In this document: in pieces, positions 1 to 9,778 of the stretch
Layout: every line of letters begins with the position of its first letter
Numbering within the stretch: position 1 is the first letter of the stretch
NCBI GenBank assembly: GCA_003427395.1
Contig: BFEA01000125.1
Span: forward strand, 2,375,089-2,420,056
Direction of reading: 5' to 3'
Source: Chara braunii
Taxonomy: Eukaryota > Streptophyta > Charophyceae > Charales > Characeae
DNA length: 44,968 bases
Position numbers and translations under genes: made by a program
Notes under the pieces: generated by a model
What the model saw: the letters and a program-made list of their open reading frames with translations, nothing else
The model's database searches: none
Told to the model about the DNA's origin: nothing

Positions 1-2048
1 TTTTATACTTACAAATTCTTTTGTCTTTTCTATTACTACTCAGATAAGATTGCTCCGTATCTCTGTTTTCCTTTCCCCCCTCTTCCTGCCTTCTCTCTCT
101 GATTCCACANCTACGCAGTATATACTCACAATATGACAACAATCTTCCAACACTCCATGCAAAGATCACAANTGCCTCTCTCTGTTTCTCTCCCTCCCTC
201 CCTCGTTAGACAGTTCACGGTTATCCAAAAAAGAAATTCAAACACCACAAATGCCTCACATACCATATGGATACATATGCTTATGAACTCATCGAGTATG
301 GACATAATCCTAGTATCCAAACTCTGTTCTTTGTTTGAACAGCTGATGGGTATGTGAAAATCGTATCAACAGCCATACTCTTGTATTCGCCACTGCTGGC
401 ATGACGGGGGAGTGGTGTCTGTGTGGGGGGGGGAGGGAAGCCCCCCCTTGACATGGATTCACACTCAGGTCTGCATCTCGTGGCAGACCACAACTCTCCA
501 AAATGATATTCCCTATCATCACGTTCGCTCAAACGTCCGCATATTTTTTTTTGGCAGCACACATACTCACAATACAGCTTGCAGATACAGAGCTGCACGA
601 CCATTTGAACAACTCATCGGTGTCAACCTAGATGCAGCGAAAATGATCGTGCCTCCTGTCCTTTTCTCAGGCTGCTTCCTCTTCCTTTCGTTGGTCATTT
701 GTTACCGTCGTCATCTGTATAGAACGCATGGTTGTTACAACTGTATTTGGGGTAACTTTCAACCTAGATGCGGCAAAAATGGCCGTGGTGCTCTATACGG
801 ATGAAGACGGTTGGAGTGCTGATCTTTCTTGAGCGAATGCACGGGCTACTACAGTAACACCCAAATTCATCCCACTAGAAACGTTTCTACTCTATTTTTT
901 TTACACGGCCTGTAGCTGGGCCAAGTACTGGAACCGGGCCGTGGCCGTTCCCATCTGAACGGTGGGACTGGTATATGTGCCAAATGTGCGCTCGCCGATA
1001 CCCCCGCCGTCCTGGCTATCCTTCGTTATGTCGTTTGAGTGCCCTGCCAACCAGGCATGGCGTATTTCCCTGCCTATTTCACGAGTAGCACATAACTGCT
1101 TTCATGTTGTAGCATCCTGATCATAAGGGTCCTTTTTTTCCTTTTTTTTTTTTTCCCGTGTGATTGCCCCCTACACGCCCTCACTGAGGGCACAGTCACG
1201 CTAGCACCTCATTGAATGTACCTGGCAGTTATCGTGGCGTTTGGGATGTTTGTTTTTCACAGGTCGACAACAAAGTGCAGCGAAACTCTCGTGGGCTGGT
1301 CACGGGTCCGCCGCCATCCTGGGTGCGCCCCCACGCCCGAGCGTGGTATCAGTGATTATGTTGAAAAGTACTCGACGCCAGAACTAAGGGTTGTGCTTCA
1401 CCAGTGATTCCGAGGCACTTTTGTCCGCAGGCCGTAGGGTTGCCTTTATACCTTTATACACCTGAGTCATGCTCAATGTTCTACCTGTCGTTGGCCAAAT
1501 TGGTCGTTGGAAGGGTGTTAAAATTGAAAGCAGGGGCATTTAGGGGGGGCGGCAGTCTTTGCAGGCACGGTCCTGGGAACTTAAAATTTTTGAAAGGTCC
1601 TCTGTCGAATACCAGGGCACTTCAAATAAAACTCATATGCATCATATTTGAATGAAAGGCACATCTGTTCTAGTCGAATTTCAAAAGGAGCTCGGGTGGA
1701 GGGCGGCCGCGTCGGTTGGTGGCGACTAGGTGCGCTAAGGCGATGCGCTAATGTTGGCGCTAAAGCATGAGTTGACATGTCGGTGTTTTCGAGGGCGTGG
1801 TTGGCCTGTAGCGCGATGTCTAGGGAATACCTTACCTTTGAAGCAATCATCAACAAAGCCTGCGAGGGCATCAAGACCAATCGGCTGGCAGCGAATGAAA
1901 AATCATCGCCACAGCCGCATTATGTGGAGAAAGGACGAAGCAGCCAATAGCCACCGGCCCACATCACGTGGCTGCACTCCAAACGATTGGACAAGTTGAA
2001 GACTTGGCCACCATGAAAGCATCAAGTGAACGAGATGTAGTGGCCGTC
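1..2048. other. Left flank, no recognisable gene
   Basis: No ORF here has recognisable motifs, and open frames are short and mutually overlapping. The stretch holds homopolymer and C/G-rich runs (for example around 420-450 and 1140-1155), isolated Ns at 110 and 172, and a 28-nt near-repeat at 625-652 and 760-787. Base composition is moderate and resembles the LTR element to its right more than the AT-rich DNA on the far side of the window. It may be old repeat DNA, but I could not assign a family. Confidence 0.5.
625..787. repeat. Short direct near-repeat, 28 nt, 135 nt apart
   Basis: CAACCTAGATGCAGCGAAAA at 625 recurs as CAACCTAGATGCGGCAAAAA at 760, each followed by a TGNNCGTG block. This is seen directly; the cause is unknown. 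Confidence 0.5.
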
Positions 2049-2366
2049 TGTGACGCGCAACCTCACGCCCTGTGCTGTCTTCCGTTCGGAGTGCTAGTGG
2101 TGCGGAAAAGGGGCCTAGAAAAACAGCAAAATGGGGTGTGCCAAGGATTTTTGGAAATTGAGTGTGGGGACACAGACGGAACTGAAATCCCCCATGTTGG
2201 TCCGATGAAGTAAGTCGATCGTTTTTCGCTCGTCGCAAAATGCGCGCGAGGGTTCGACGAGAAAAGGGAGAGAGATACAAATTCAATCCAAAAAGTATTG
2301 TCGGACTTCCCACCGTGCTACGGCCCTTCGTTTAGAGCGAAAAGGTTTCGGCACGGTTCGCGTGTC

Positions 2367-2879
2367 TCATCTTCGTATTAAGTCCCGACGCCGTTCACCA
2401 GTCAGTTCTGAGTCTGACGTGGAGGGCCTCAGTCGTGTGGCTCTTTCCCTGTGTTCGTCTTCAGTCCGTACGCGGTAGTGGAAACCCTTGGATTCGTAGC
2501 GCTCAAAGCGCTGGCACTCGGTGCATAGAGTGCGAGGCCAGTGGGGTTCTACTGCCGTCCACGGGATGATGATCAACTCGTTAAATGGCAACAGTATCGA
2601 GTAAGGTGGAAAGTGTGTATCGATAATGACAAACCCAACTTTAACGAACCCTGAACAACGATTTCCTGGAGGGAAGTAATAACGTCCGCCGATCCGTGCG
2701 ACGGCTTCTCGTACGTCCCACTCACATACACGTGTCCTTTCCTCGTTGTAAGGAAAAGGTCGCGTTGATACGGGAGATACGGGAGGCTGACGCCCGATCG
2801 AGGGGCGTTTGTCAGTCCACATGTCAATCAAGTGCAAAAATCCCAAGACGTCACTAAGGAAAAACACTCGCACAACCAC
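2367..2879 (-). CDS. ORF inside the LTR, unknown function
   Basis: This 170-residue ORF lies on the gag-pol strand within the LTR. It has a mixed, protein-like composition, including aromatic-rich stretches (RYYFPPG) and a CTEC motif near residue 125. The matching frame exists in the other LTR (21342-21683) but stops at TGA where this copy has a tryptophan codon (WTAVEP-H-W here, WTAVEP-Y-stop there). It lies downstream of the TATA-like site, so a transcript from the 5' LTR would carry it in the leader. I do not recognise a family. It could be chance coding in a GC-moderate LTR. Confidence 0.35.
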   Translation of the reverse strand: MVVRVFFLSDVLGFLHLIDMWTDKRPSIGRQPPVSPVSTRPFPYNEERTRVCEWDVREAVARIGGRYYFPPGNRCSGFVKVGFVIIDTHFPPYSILLPFNELIIIPWTAVEPHWPRTLCTECQRFERYESKGFHYRVRTEDEHRERATRLRPSTSDSELTGERRRDLIRR

Positions 2880-3852
2880 GAGTCAATTCTTTTTGACACG
2901 GGAGAGAGAGAGGAAACACTCATCCGCTCGATCATGCATGTAAATGAGGGACCGACCCGCGACTCAAGTTTAGTAAGCCATCGTGGCGTTGATCCCAGGC
3001 GCCTTGTTTTTCAAGGCTGGCCTGTAGATCGGGTGCAGATGTCGTGCAGCATAAGGTAGATGGCATGCGCAGTGCATTCAAAACTACAGATCTAAACACT
3101 CGTGCATTCTCGAACAAAATCCCGCCGAGTGCGACGTCTAATCAATACGAAAAGGCAAGCATCTCCATACATACATTCACTGTGAAAGGTGCGAAGATGA
3201 CAGGGGTACAAAGGTCGGAAATCAATCGAGGGAATTGTACACGCGCATCCACCGTTCACAAGACAAGAGGATCAATGCCTCGAACTCCGGGGATTACCCA
3301 GGAAACTAATGGAAGAGTTCCGAAAAAAGTTCCTTCACACAAGGAGAGCACGCAAATTCATTCTCATTCATGAGAGGGACAAGCATCGAGACACATCGTC
3401 ATTCAAAGATAGAGGAGAGAGAGAGAGACGAGGGAGGTAGGTCGAGATAGGAGATGGCAAGATCCGAAAAGAGGAAGTTCGGCGCTGCCGCCGTACACTC
3501 ACGCCAGATATAAAGATCCGCAACAACAAAGGCGCATTCGCCGTGAATTTCAATATGGCCCCGGGCCAATCATCTACTCAACTCCAACCATCGATCCTCA
3601 TGGCCGCACCGACGATCCCGGTCGTCGCGTGCTAACTCCCACCACTGCGATCGTCACCCCGCCGACGTAAACTCGACGCGGTTTGCCCAGATCCCACAGT
3701 CCGTCGTGGCGATCCAGCGCGCAACCGGCCAGCCTATCGTCAGCCCGACAGGACTTTCTTACTCGCACCAAACACTCTGCCTAGCCACTGCTTCCCGAAA
3801 GCTGGCTTGGGAGTCGAGAACGTAAGAGAGATTTGTGGGCGCGTTTGCGGAA

Positions 3853-3858
3853 TTTATA
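3853..3858 (-). promoter_or_regulatory. TATA-like site in left LTR
   Basis: The minus strand reads CTATAAATTCC here. The same motif is kept in the right LTR at 22637-22642. Conservation in both LTRs, on the gag-pol strand, fits a core promoter, but no start site can be seen from sequence. Confidence 0.4.
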
Positions 3859-3937
3859 GTGGCGAGAAGGGGGGCAAGAGAGAGAGAAGGCAGGGGGAAA
3901 ATCGAAGTGTACGAGAAGAAGTAGGAGGAGAAGACTT

Positions 3938-4075
3938 GGCGAGAAGCGCGCTACGGAAGCCATGTTGATCCTTCGGGACTCTGAGGTCTGTCTCTTATAC
4001 ACATCTAGATGTGTATAAGAGACAGGGCGAGAAGCGCGCTACGGAAGCCATGTTGATCCTTCGGGACTCTGAGGT
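3938..4075. other. Assembly artefact: Nextera/Tn5 junction adapter inside a 50-bp duplication
   Basis: Positions 3988-4006 read CTGTCTCTTATACACATCT, the Tn5 mosaic end used in Nextera libraries. Positions 4007-4025 are its exact reverse complement, which makes the mate-pair junction adapter. The 50 nt before it (3938-3987) and after it (4026-4075) are identical, and the right LTR has only one copy and no adapter. This is residual sequencing adapter and not biology. Frames crossing it begin with a spurious MYKRQ on either strand. Confidence 0.98.
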
Positions 4076-4130
4076 TCGCCAATTAGATTCGTCGTGCAAT
4101 AGGCAGATCCTATCGTACCACGCGTCTGAT

Positions 4131-4343
4131 TGGTGGACGAGAGTAATCGAAGGATCGACCGGGCTTTCGATTCACGAAAAAAAGGGCATGAGAAATAGCG
4201 CAAGACGGATCCAAGAAGGAGGGGGAGGAGGAAAGANTGGTGGACGAGAGTAATCGAAGGATCGACCGGGCTATCGATTCACGAAAAAAAGGGCATGAGA
4301 AATAGCGCAAGACGGATCCAAGAAGGAAGGGGAGTAGGAAAGA
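4131..4343. repeat. Tandem duplication joined by an N, probably misassembly
   Basis: About 106 nt starting TGGTGGACGAGAG at 4131 recurs from 4238, separated by one N at 4237, with only a few differences. The right LTR has this segment once, followed by about 100 nt (from about 22913) missing on the left. An assembly join is the simplest explanation. Confidence 0.75.
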
Positions 4344-4374
4344 GCGCGGGGGAGAACAATGCAGGAAACAGGGC

Positions 4375-4394
4375 GGGGGGGGGGGGGGGGGGGG
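4375..4394. repeat. Poly-G tract in left LTR
   Basis: There are twenty consecutive G here, matched by 24 G at 23052-23075 in the other LTR, so the tract belongs to the LTR. It could form G-quadruplex structures on the plus strand. Its exact length is unreliable in short-read data. Confidence 0.8.
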
Positions 4395-4898
4395 AAGGGA
4401 AGAAAGCTTCGAATGTGTGGCGCCGTCAACAAAAAGAAAAAGAAAAAGGCACCGAAACAGTTACAGCTTGCCTATGTCCTACACCAATTAAAAAATTAAA
4501 ATCACCATGTCCGCACGCGAAAAGGACGACGCGGGAAAAGAAAGTCCTACGCCTATTCGTATCCTTGCAAAATTCCGAGAGTTTTCCCCAACGCGACCGA
4601 GAACATTCACACACAAAAAGGACACGTCGAAGTTCTGCTTATCCCGGAATTCCCAACTGTGGGGCCCAATTCCCAGTGCGCTCGCTAAGGCGCGCGTAAA
4701 TTCCTATGCATTTCCCGAATTGCAAAAGAAAAAGCAAAACCGAAGAATCACAAAAGCTTCCGGAAGATGGGGGGCCAAAATGCGGCGGTCGAAATCAAGA
4801 AAACAAACGCAGTGCTTGTAGGGTCGGTATGATACAAGAAAGATTCAAACCAAAAAGGGTACGAAAGATAGCACGGGTTCGGGAAGTAGTTCGTCACA

Positions 4899-5755
4899 TA
4901 TGTGACGCGCAGGGGGCTCCAAAATTATGCGATCTCTTGATTGCATGTCACGGCGGAGAAGGAAGGAGGGGGAAGAGTGATGCATGAGGAACCAAGTGTA
5001 TCAGCAAATAATCGAGCCAGAGTTCATGTTGACGCCAACTTCAATTGCAATCTCTTCGTGAGTCTACTGGCTCGTGCTGCTGGGATCGTCAGAGGTCGTC
5101 CAGGTGATGCCATCATCGTCCGCTGGTTCTCCGTGTACTCTGCACATCGGCTCGTCGCGGTCTGTCGAATCAGAGCGTAGGTTGACGTCATCGTCGATGG
5201 CGTGATCTTCGCGAAGCCTGCTGATTCGTGTTGTTGTCCCTCGTCGATTGGGTGAAGGGAGGGGGGAGGGGGAATAGTCATGCGATTGGGTTTTACCGCC
5301 TTGTTGGAATGGGGCCAGTAGAGGCGGTACATGAAGGGAAGTCCGCAGGGACGATGGGGAGGGAGTGGGGGTAGGTAGCGATTCAATGCTTCTACTGTCA
5401 CTGGAAGTTCCTCATAGTGAATGATCCGGTGAAAACGAGGGAAGCGACCGCCGCTATGAGGGAGAGAGGTGAGGTAGTTGCGGTAGAGGGAGGAGAGGGT
5501 GCGGAAGAGCGCTGCGCGAAAGAAATCGTAGATCGTCCCCGTGCTACGCAGTAGACTTCTACTACGTTGCACTGTTCCCACGCAGCGCTGAACAATAGGA
5601 TATGTAGACAGAACGTGGGGGCAGCGGGCTGAAGGGAGCGGTGAGGGTAGACGGTAGCGATTAGGGGCGTAGAGTAAAAATCACGGAAGAGATGGGGATG
5701 GAAGGGGTGGCGGGGGAAGGTGACGGGGGTGTAGATCTGCTCGAGGGTGAGGTAA
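4899..5755. other. Element 3' region between accessory ORF and 3' LTR
   Basis: Next to the LTR, the first 11 nt of the left LTR edge (TGTGACGCGCA, 2049) recur at 4901. I see no clear polypurine tract on the minus strand immediately before the LTR. A minus-strand frame at 5024-5581 (185 codons) lies in the same frame as the accessory ORF upstream and has a somewhat protein-like stretch (for example RLYWPHSNKAVKPNRM). Stops separate the two, and I cannot assign a function. Confidence 0.35.
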
Positions 5756-6607
5756 TCAAGGGGACGGCGGGATAAGGTCCGGGGACGAAGGCCTATTCCC
5801 CGCATCGGTACGTGGACGAAATGGGGGACGGGTAGGGTTGGAGGGGGAGGAGGATCGGCTTAGTCTCCGCCGTGAGGTGCTTGGGTTGGCGGCTGCTGGG
5901 TCGCCATCTTCGGGCTTCGGCGGCTCCGGATCTCTGGTTGGATCGTCACCAATGCGCAGGCTTGCTCCGCTGGCGAACTCCAACTGGCGTTTCTCGGTGG
6001 CATTTTCTTCTCGCTTGCGTGCTGCCTCAGGATTTTCTGCCTCCGTGCCAGTACGCGTCGCTTCCTCCGGCAAGGCTTCCCACTCATACCCGATTTCTTC
6101 TTCCTCTTATTCTTCTTCTTCGCTCTGCTCGCCCTCGCTATACTCGCTATAGCTTCCCTCTTCCGATGTCTCCTCGTCGTCGTCACTTTCCTCCTCTTCT
6201 ATTGCCACCTCCTCCTCCTTTGGATAGAAAGCGTGATTGATGATGTCGTATGGCTTCAGATACTCCAGCCGCGACGGTAGAGAGTCTTCGTCCCCAGGCT
6301 CTTCCAAGCATGCACTCCACTGAGGATACGGGTCCAACGTTCGCGTGAGTACATGCGGAGCGGGGCTGTCGTCGCTTTGCGAAACGATGTCAGGAGAGAG
6401 ATCGTTCGCCAGTTGCACGATCGGCGCGATGAGTTTTTGAGCGAGTAGCTGGCGATGTCCGGGCCGCACCGATCCGAAGAGAAAACCGAGGAGATCACCT
6501 TCCACGTTAGTCCTCCAAGCTTGTATGATCAGCAATTCCAGATTTTCGAGACACGCGGGATGCTCGCTGGTCCGCGTCCACGTCACCTGCACTTGAGCCA
6601 AACACAT
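5756..6607 (-). pseudogene. Accessory acidic ORF downstream of integrase, one nonsense codon
   Basis: Two frames, 6607-6107 and 6073-5756, are in the same register and are separated only by a TAA at about 6104-6106 inside a glutamate run. Together they span about 284 codons. The N-terminal half is globular-looking (LLGFLFGSVRPGHRQLLAQ). The middle is a long Glu/Asp/Ser tract (EEEESDDDEETSEEG). The C-terminal part is rich in Pro, Arg and Ser. It lies after the integrase C-terminal region and before the 3' LTR, where many Gypsy elements have an extra or env-like ORF. I see no signal peptide or membrane segment, which argues against an envelope. The acidic tract suggests a chromatin- or nucleic-acid-related protein, but that is inference only. 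Confidence 0.5.
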
Positions 6608-6780
6608 GGACAGTTCGACAAAGGTCTCGCGCTAAAGTCGCCAATGCCGGGGATTAAGAAGTGGGACGGAAAGGGGTTCGATCGAGAGGGAAAGATGAGG
6701 ATGAAGATCGGACTGCCAGAAGGTAGGGAAAAGGGAGGGGAGACCGAAGATGGAGAGAGGACCGAGGGGGGTGGCGCGGT

Positions 6781-7131
6781 TCATTGGGGGCGTGGGAAAG
6801 CAACGAGGGTGGGGATCACAACCGCTGGTTCGCGCGGAGAGAGGCGGACCCCATCAAGATCAGGTGCAAAGGTCAGGATGAGATTGTGCCCTGGTCGGGC
6901 AAGACCGCGCTGCCACATGTTGGACACCTGCTCCGTCCACTCTCGCAGCGAGGTCAAGATCGCGGTATGCCACAGTGGATTGACCACACTGATGTCGCCA
7001 TTGAAAACCGCGACCGTGGTGACGTGGCTCGTTCCGGGAGCCGCTCGCCGATGTACCGCTACCACCTCCGCCAATACTATTGCCTGCCGACTCTCTTCGA
7101 ATCGAAACACGGCGGCTGCACACACACCCAT
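6781..7131 (-). CDS. Hypothetical ORF between integrase C-terminal region and acidic ORF
   Basis: This frame of about 116 codons has balanced composition (for example LTSLREWTEQVSNMWQRGL). It follows the integrase-like ORF on the same strand and may continue upstream through one stop. It may be part of the same accessory gene as 5756-6607, broken by frameshifts. I recognise no family. Overlapping plus-strand frames look like shadows. Confidence 0.3.
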   Translation of the reverse strand: MGVCAAAVFRFEESRQAIVLAEVVAVHRRAAPGTSHVTTVAVFNGDISVVNPLWHTAILTSLREWTEQVSNMWQRGLARPGHNLILTFAPDLDGVRLSPREPAVVIPTLVAFPRPQ

Positions 7132-7259
7132 GTCGTAGAAGAACTGCGCCAGACGTCAAAGATCCGTATTAAGCCGTGGATGACGAACTTGCCGAATTTT
7201 CGAGATGTGGCCACGTGGCTCCAACAGTTGATCATCGAGAGCCCGCTCCGTGATGAAGC

Positions 7260-8105
7260 TCATGGCGAGGACGGAGAGGAAGACGAAGGGCAGGAGGGAG
7301 AGAACAAAGAGAGAGTTAGATCGTCGTCGTTCTCCTCGCCTTCGGAGGAGGAAGAAGGGGGAAGATCATAGGGAGGGAGAGGTCGGATGTAGGAGGTATG
7401 TCGGACGATGGGGACAAAGTTATGGCCGACACTAACCTCGGGCGCGATGCGCACCGTGTTGGCGCCGTTGGGTCCGAGCTCGACAACGCGAAAACAGCCA
7501 GAAAACTTGGGAGCGAGTTTCTGGTCGCGTGCACATTTACGTACCTGCACTAGGTCCCCTAATTTATATTGATGCTGGGGCCCAACATTTCCATTTCGAG
7601 CCTCATAGCTACAGACCTGCCTACCGTGGGCCAGATCGGTCATCCTCTGTCTTTTTCGGGCTAGCTTCGGGACGGCCCGCTCCATTAAATCGGTATACCT
7701 TTTGGCCTTAGCCTTGAGGGCGACACGCGTGTCTCTACCCCCTGCTTCGACAATTTTTGAGTTACCCCGGTAGTCGACACAGGGGAGGCTATTAGTGCGA
7801 AGCTGAAAGAGGGTGAACCCCGTTGTCGGCGCGAATACCCTTACAAGGGTATCCGCCCTGGTTTTTGCAAATGACAGGAAAAAATGGGTTTGGTCGGTAT
7901 AAGCCGTGCGAGGCATGACCTCGCCCGAGACCGCCTTGGTAGAGTAAGGGGTATGTGGGCGCGCAGTTTTAAGGCGCGCGTGTGATTTTTTCTGATTAAG
8001 TGAGTGGCCGGTTTGGTCGACCGACCTGGACCGTGCTGCGGTTTTGTTCAGGGGATGAAAGCTCGATTTTTGGTTGGCGCGCGTGACCGACGGTAGGACG
8101 AGCAC
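7260..8105 (-). pseudogene. Integrase C-terminal region of a Ty3/Gypsy element
   Basis: The ORF of 281 codons contains TTGFTLFQLRTNSLPC, which matches the conserved STG-TPF-L segment after the integrase catalytic core. It then has a basic helical stretch, then YKLGDLVQVR and KLAPKFSGCFRVVELG, the small beta-barrel typical of integrase C-termini. It ends in a Ser/Glu-rich tail (SSSSEGEENDDD). The DDE catalytic residues are absent, and the N-terminal ~90 codons do not resemble integrase. It lies about 7 kb downstream of the catalytic core at 15153-15948. Both pieces contain the STG-like segment, so they overlap in content and may come from different copies. Confidence 0.7.
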
Positions 8106-8675
8106 GCCGGTAGGCGCACGGGATGGCCACGGTGTGGTCTAAGTGGGCCGGCGCGGGTGCCTGGTATTGGCGCGCCGGGGACAAGTAGGAAAAGGGGGGG
8201 CCTAGGATGTTTTTCCAGACCCCGGTGCTGCGCGGCACCGCTTCATATGGAAGTCCGTGCCCAATGATGCCAAGCTGGGGCATAGCCCTATAGGTTGCAG
8301 TGTTGGACTATTGTTACGGAGGCTTGGGGATCGAGGCCGGCAGGCAGCAGCGCGGGAGCACTGGAGCAGCGGAAGGCTAAGGGGTTGAGGGTCCCTCGGG
8401 ACTATCCCCCTTTTTGTTTTGTAAGGGGAGTCCGGCCGCGGGCCCCGCCCCTTGGCACTAGGCCATCCCCCTCCCGACAGTATTTCGGGACGTTCGAGTC
8501 GGCTTTGTGTTTTTCTTTTTTTTTCGTATTTTATTTAGTTATTATTCGTTCAGGGTTTATGGCCGCGCTTCTGTTCGAGGGCCCGACGCTGGCCTGATTG
8601 CGTCCCCACTGGCGGACCGAGAGGGGGAAGGCCAGGTGGCCTTTGGTGCCGCCACGGGGCGTCACCCCGGCCGGG

Positions 8676-8768
8676 GTCCTTCGGGACATCCGTTAGAATT
8701 GGAACGGTACAGAGAAGATTAGCATGGCCCTGCGTAAGGACGATACGCATATATCGAGCGGGATCCGA
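8676..8768 (+). pseudogene. U6 snRNA-like sequence
   Basis: The 5' hairpin GTCC-TTCG-GGAC is followed by ATCCG, then AATTGGAACG and TACAGAGAAGATTAGCATGG, which contains the invariant ACAGAGA box (8709-8715). CCCTGCG-AAGGACGATACGC and TATCGAG follow. U6 is the catalytic snRNA of the spliceosome. This copy lacks one C of the usual CCCC, has substitutions in the 3' part, shows no TATA box about 25-30 nt upstream, and lacks an immediate T run (first TTTT near 8779). I call it a pseudogene or captured copy rather than a working gene. Confidence 0.75.
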
Positions 8769-9354
8769 CAATCGAGCACTTTTCGCGTACCGGTATTTGG
8801 CTGGCTGTACGACCGCGTCAGGCCGCGAAGTGTTGGGGTGCCGGGGTGACGGCAACAGGAACGGAGAGGGCAGGGCGTAGTCGATACGAGCGAGGTGTGG
8901 GGAGGAGATGAACCGGGTAAGGGTGTCGCGCCAGGTGCGTGCGGAGTGGAGGATGGTGAAAGAGGCGTTGGGGAGGCGACGGGTGTAGCGGAACAGTAGC
9001 GAGGGCGGGTGAACGGGGATGATATCTGGCGCGGGATACATGCGGGGCCATGACGGGTGACATCGCAGGCAGCGGGCACGAGCGGGATGAAGTAGCGAGC
9101 GGGCTGGCGGATGGCTGCTCGGCTTGAAGCAGAGGTAATGGTGGGGGAGGATGCGCCTGGGCAACTAGTCGCGGCAAGGTACATTCGTAAGTAGAGCGCG
9201 GTGACAGGGGACGAACAGTGGGTGATGGGGGAAGTGAGTGTGGTCAGGGGCGAAGTAAGACGGGCGACGGGCGGAAGGCCGTGAGGCACAAACGGGAACG
9301 GTAACGGACTGGGAGGGCGGACACAGCGGAGAGGGGGGGGAAAGACGAAAAGAA

Positions 9355-9376
9355 CCTGGACGCGTTTCGCGCCAGG
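9355..9376. repeat. Hairpin CCTGG..CCAGG
   Basis: CCTGG-A-CGCG, a TTT loop, then CGCG-CCAGG: nine paired bases with one bulge. A related CCTGG..CCAGG hairpin preceded by GAA lies at 9903-9924, so the unit is repeated about 550 nt downstream. Confidence 0.6.
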
Positions 9377-9430
9377 GTGCATTCGACGAGAGTGGTGTCG
9401 GGGGAGGGGCGATGGCGGACGGGAAAGGAC

Positions 9431-9454
9431 GCTCGATTCTGTCAAGAATCGAGC
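9431..9454. repeat. Perfect 10-bp hairpin
   Basis: GCTCGATTCT, a GTCA loop, then AGAATCGAGC. A sister hairpin at 9779-9802 has ACTCGATTC and GAATCGAGT, so the outer G:C pair became A:T on both sides. Confidence 0.75.
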
Positions 9455-9612
9455 AAGGCCAGAACTTGGATCGGGGTTTTAGCCCCGGGCGAGCGCGATT
9501 ACGGTGTTAGATTTAGTGGGGGATTAGTGGATCTAGAGGTTAGTGAAAAAGGTGGTGTGCCGAGAGAAAACGAAGCTGGTGGGAAGGTGGCATATCTCCC
9601 TCGACAGTGATT

Positions 9613-9640
9613 GGATTTGGGTCGGGGAGGACTCAAATCC
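9613..9640. repeat. 11-bp hairpin
   Basis: GGATTTGGGTC pairs with GACTCAAATCC across a six-base loop, with one G-T pair, and it can extend by two more pairs. Confidence 0.6.
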
Positions 9641-9778
9641 GAGGTTTTTAATCATGGCGATTTGATTGGCAAGGGTAATTCGGTCGGGAGATTAGTAAGT
9701 CAGGAGTTAGTATAGAGGGGCACTGCGCCGGGGCTATGGCCGGGGGAGAGAAGGCAAGGAGTGAGAAAACGGGATCTT

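Larger units (their letters stand above)
2049..4898 (-). mobile_element. 3' LTR of the Ty3/Gypsy element (left copy)
   Basis: The sequence from about 2058 to 4898 is repeated in the same orientation at 20862-23574 at high identity by eye, which defines two LTRs. Read on the minus strand, the coding strand of gag-pol, it begins TGTGACG at 4898. If the unshared left edge is included it ends CGTCACA at 2049, a 7-bp terminal inverted repeat with TG..CA ends. At about 2.85 kb it is long for an LTR. It contains a same-strand ORF (2367-2879), a TATA-like site (3853-3858), a 20-base G run (4375-4394), an inserted sequencing-adapter artefact with a 50-bp duplication (3938-4075), and an N-joined duplication (4131-4343). 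The edges are uncertain by about 10 nt because the left outer end is not shared with the right LTR. Confidence 0.85.

Noticed and set aside
345-520. Possible SINE in the left flank (GAGTGTGAATCC on the minus strand)
   Set aside because: The B-box match is weak and no A-box or tail could be placed.
3781-4253. Two small ORFs beginning MYKRQ on opposite strands
   Set aside because: Their starts lie inside the Nextera adapter, so they are sequencing artefacts.
6455-7371. Long plus-strand ORFs opposite the accessory region
   Set aside because: They are antisense to the retrotransposon frames and have no motif, so they are treated as shadows.
8693-9445. 250-codon minus-strand ORF rich in Pro and Ser
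   Set aside because: Composition follows the G/C-skewed DNA and no motif is seen. Several other frames are equally open and the region is hairpin-rich.
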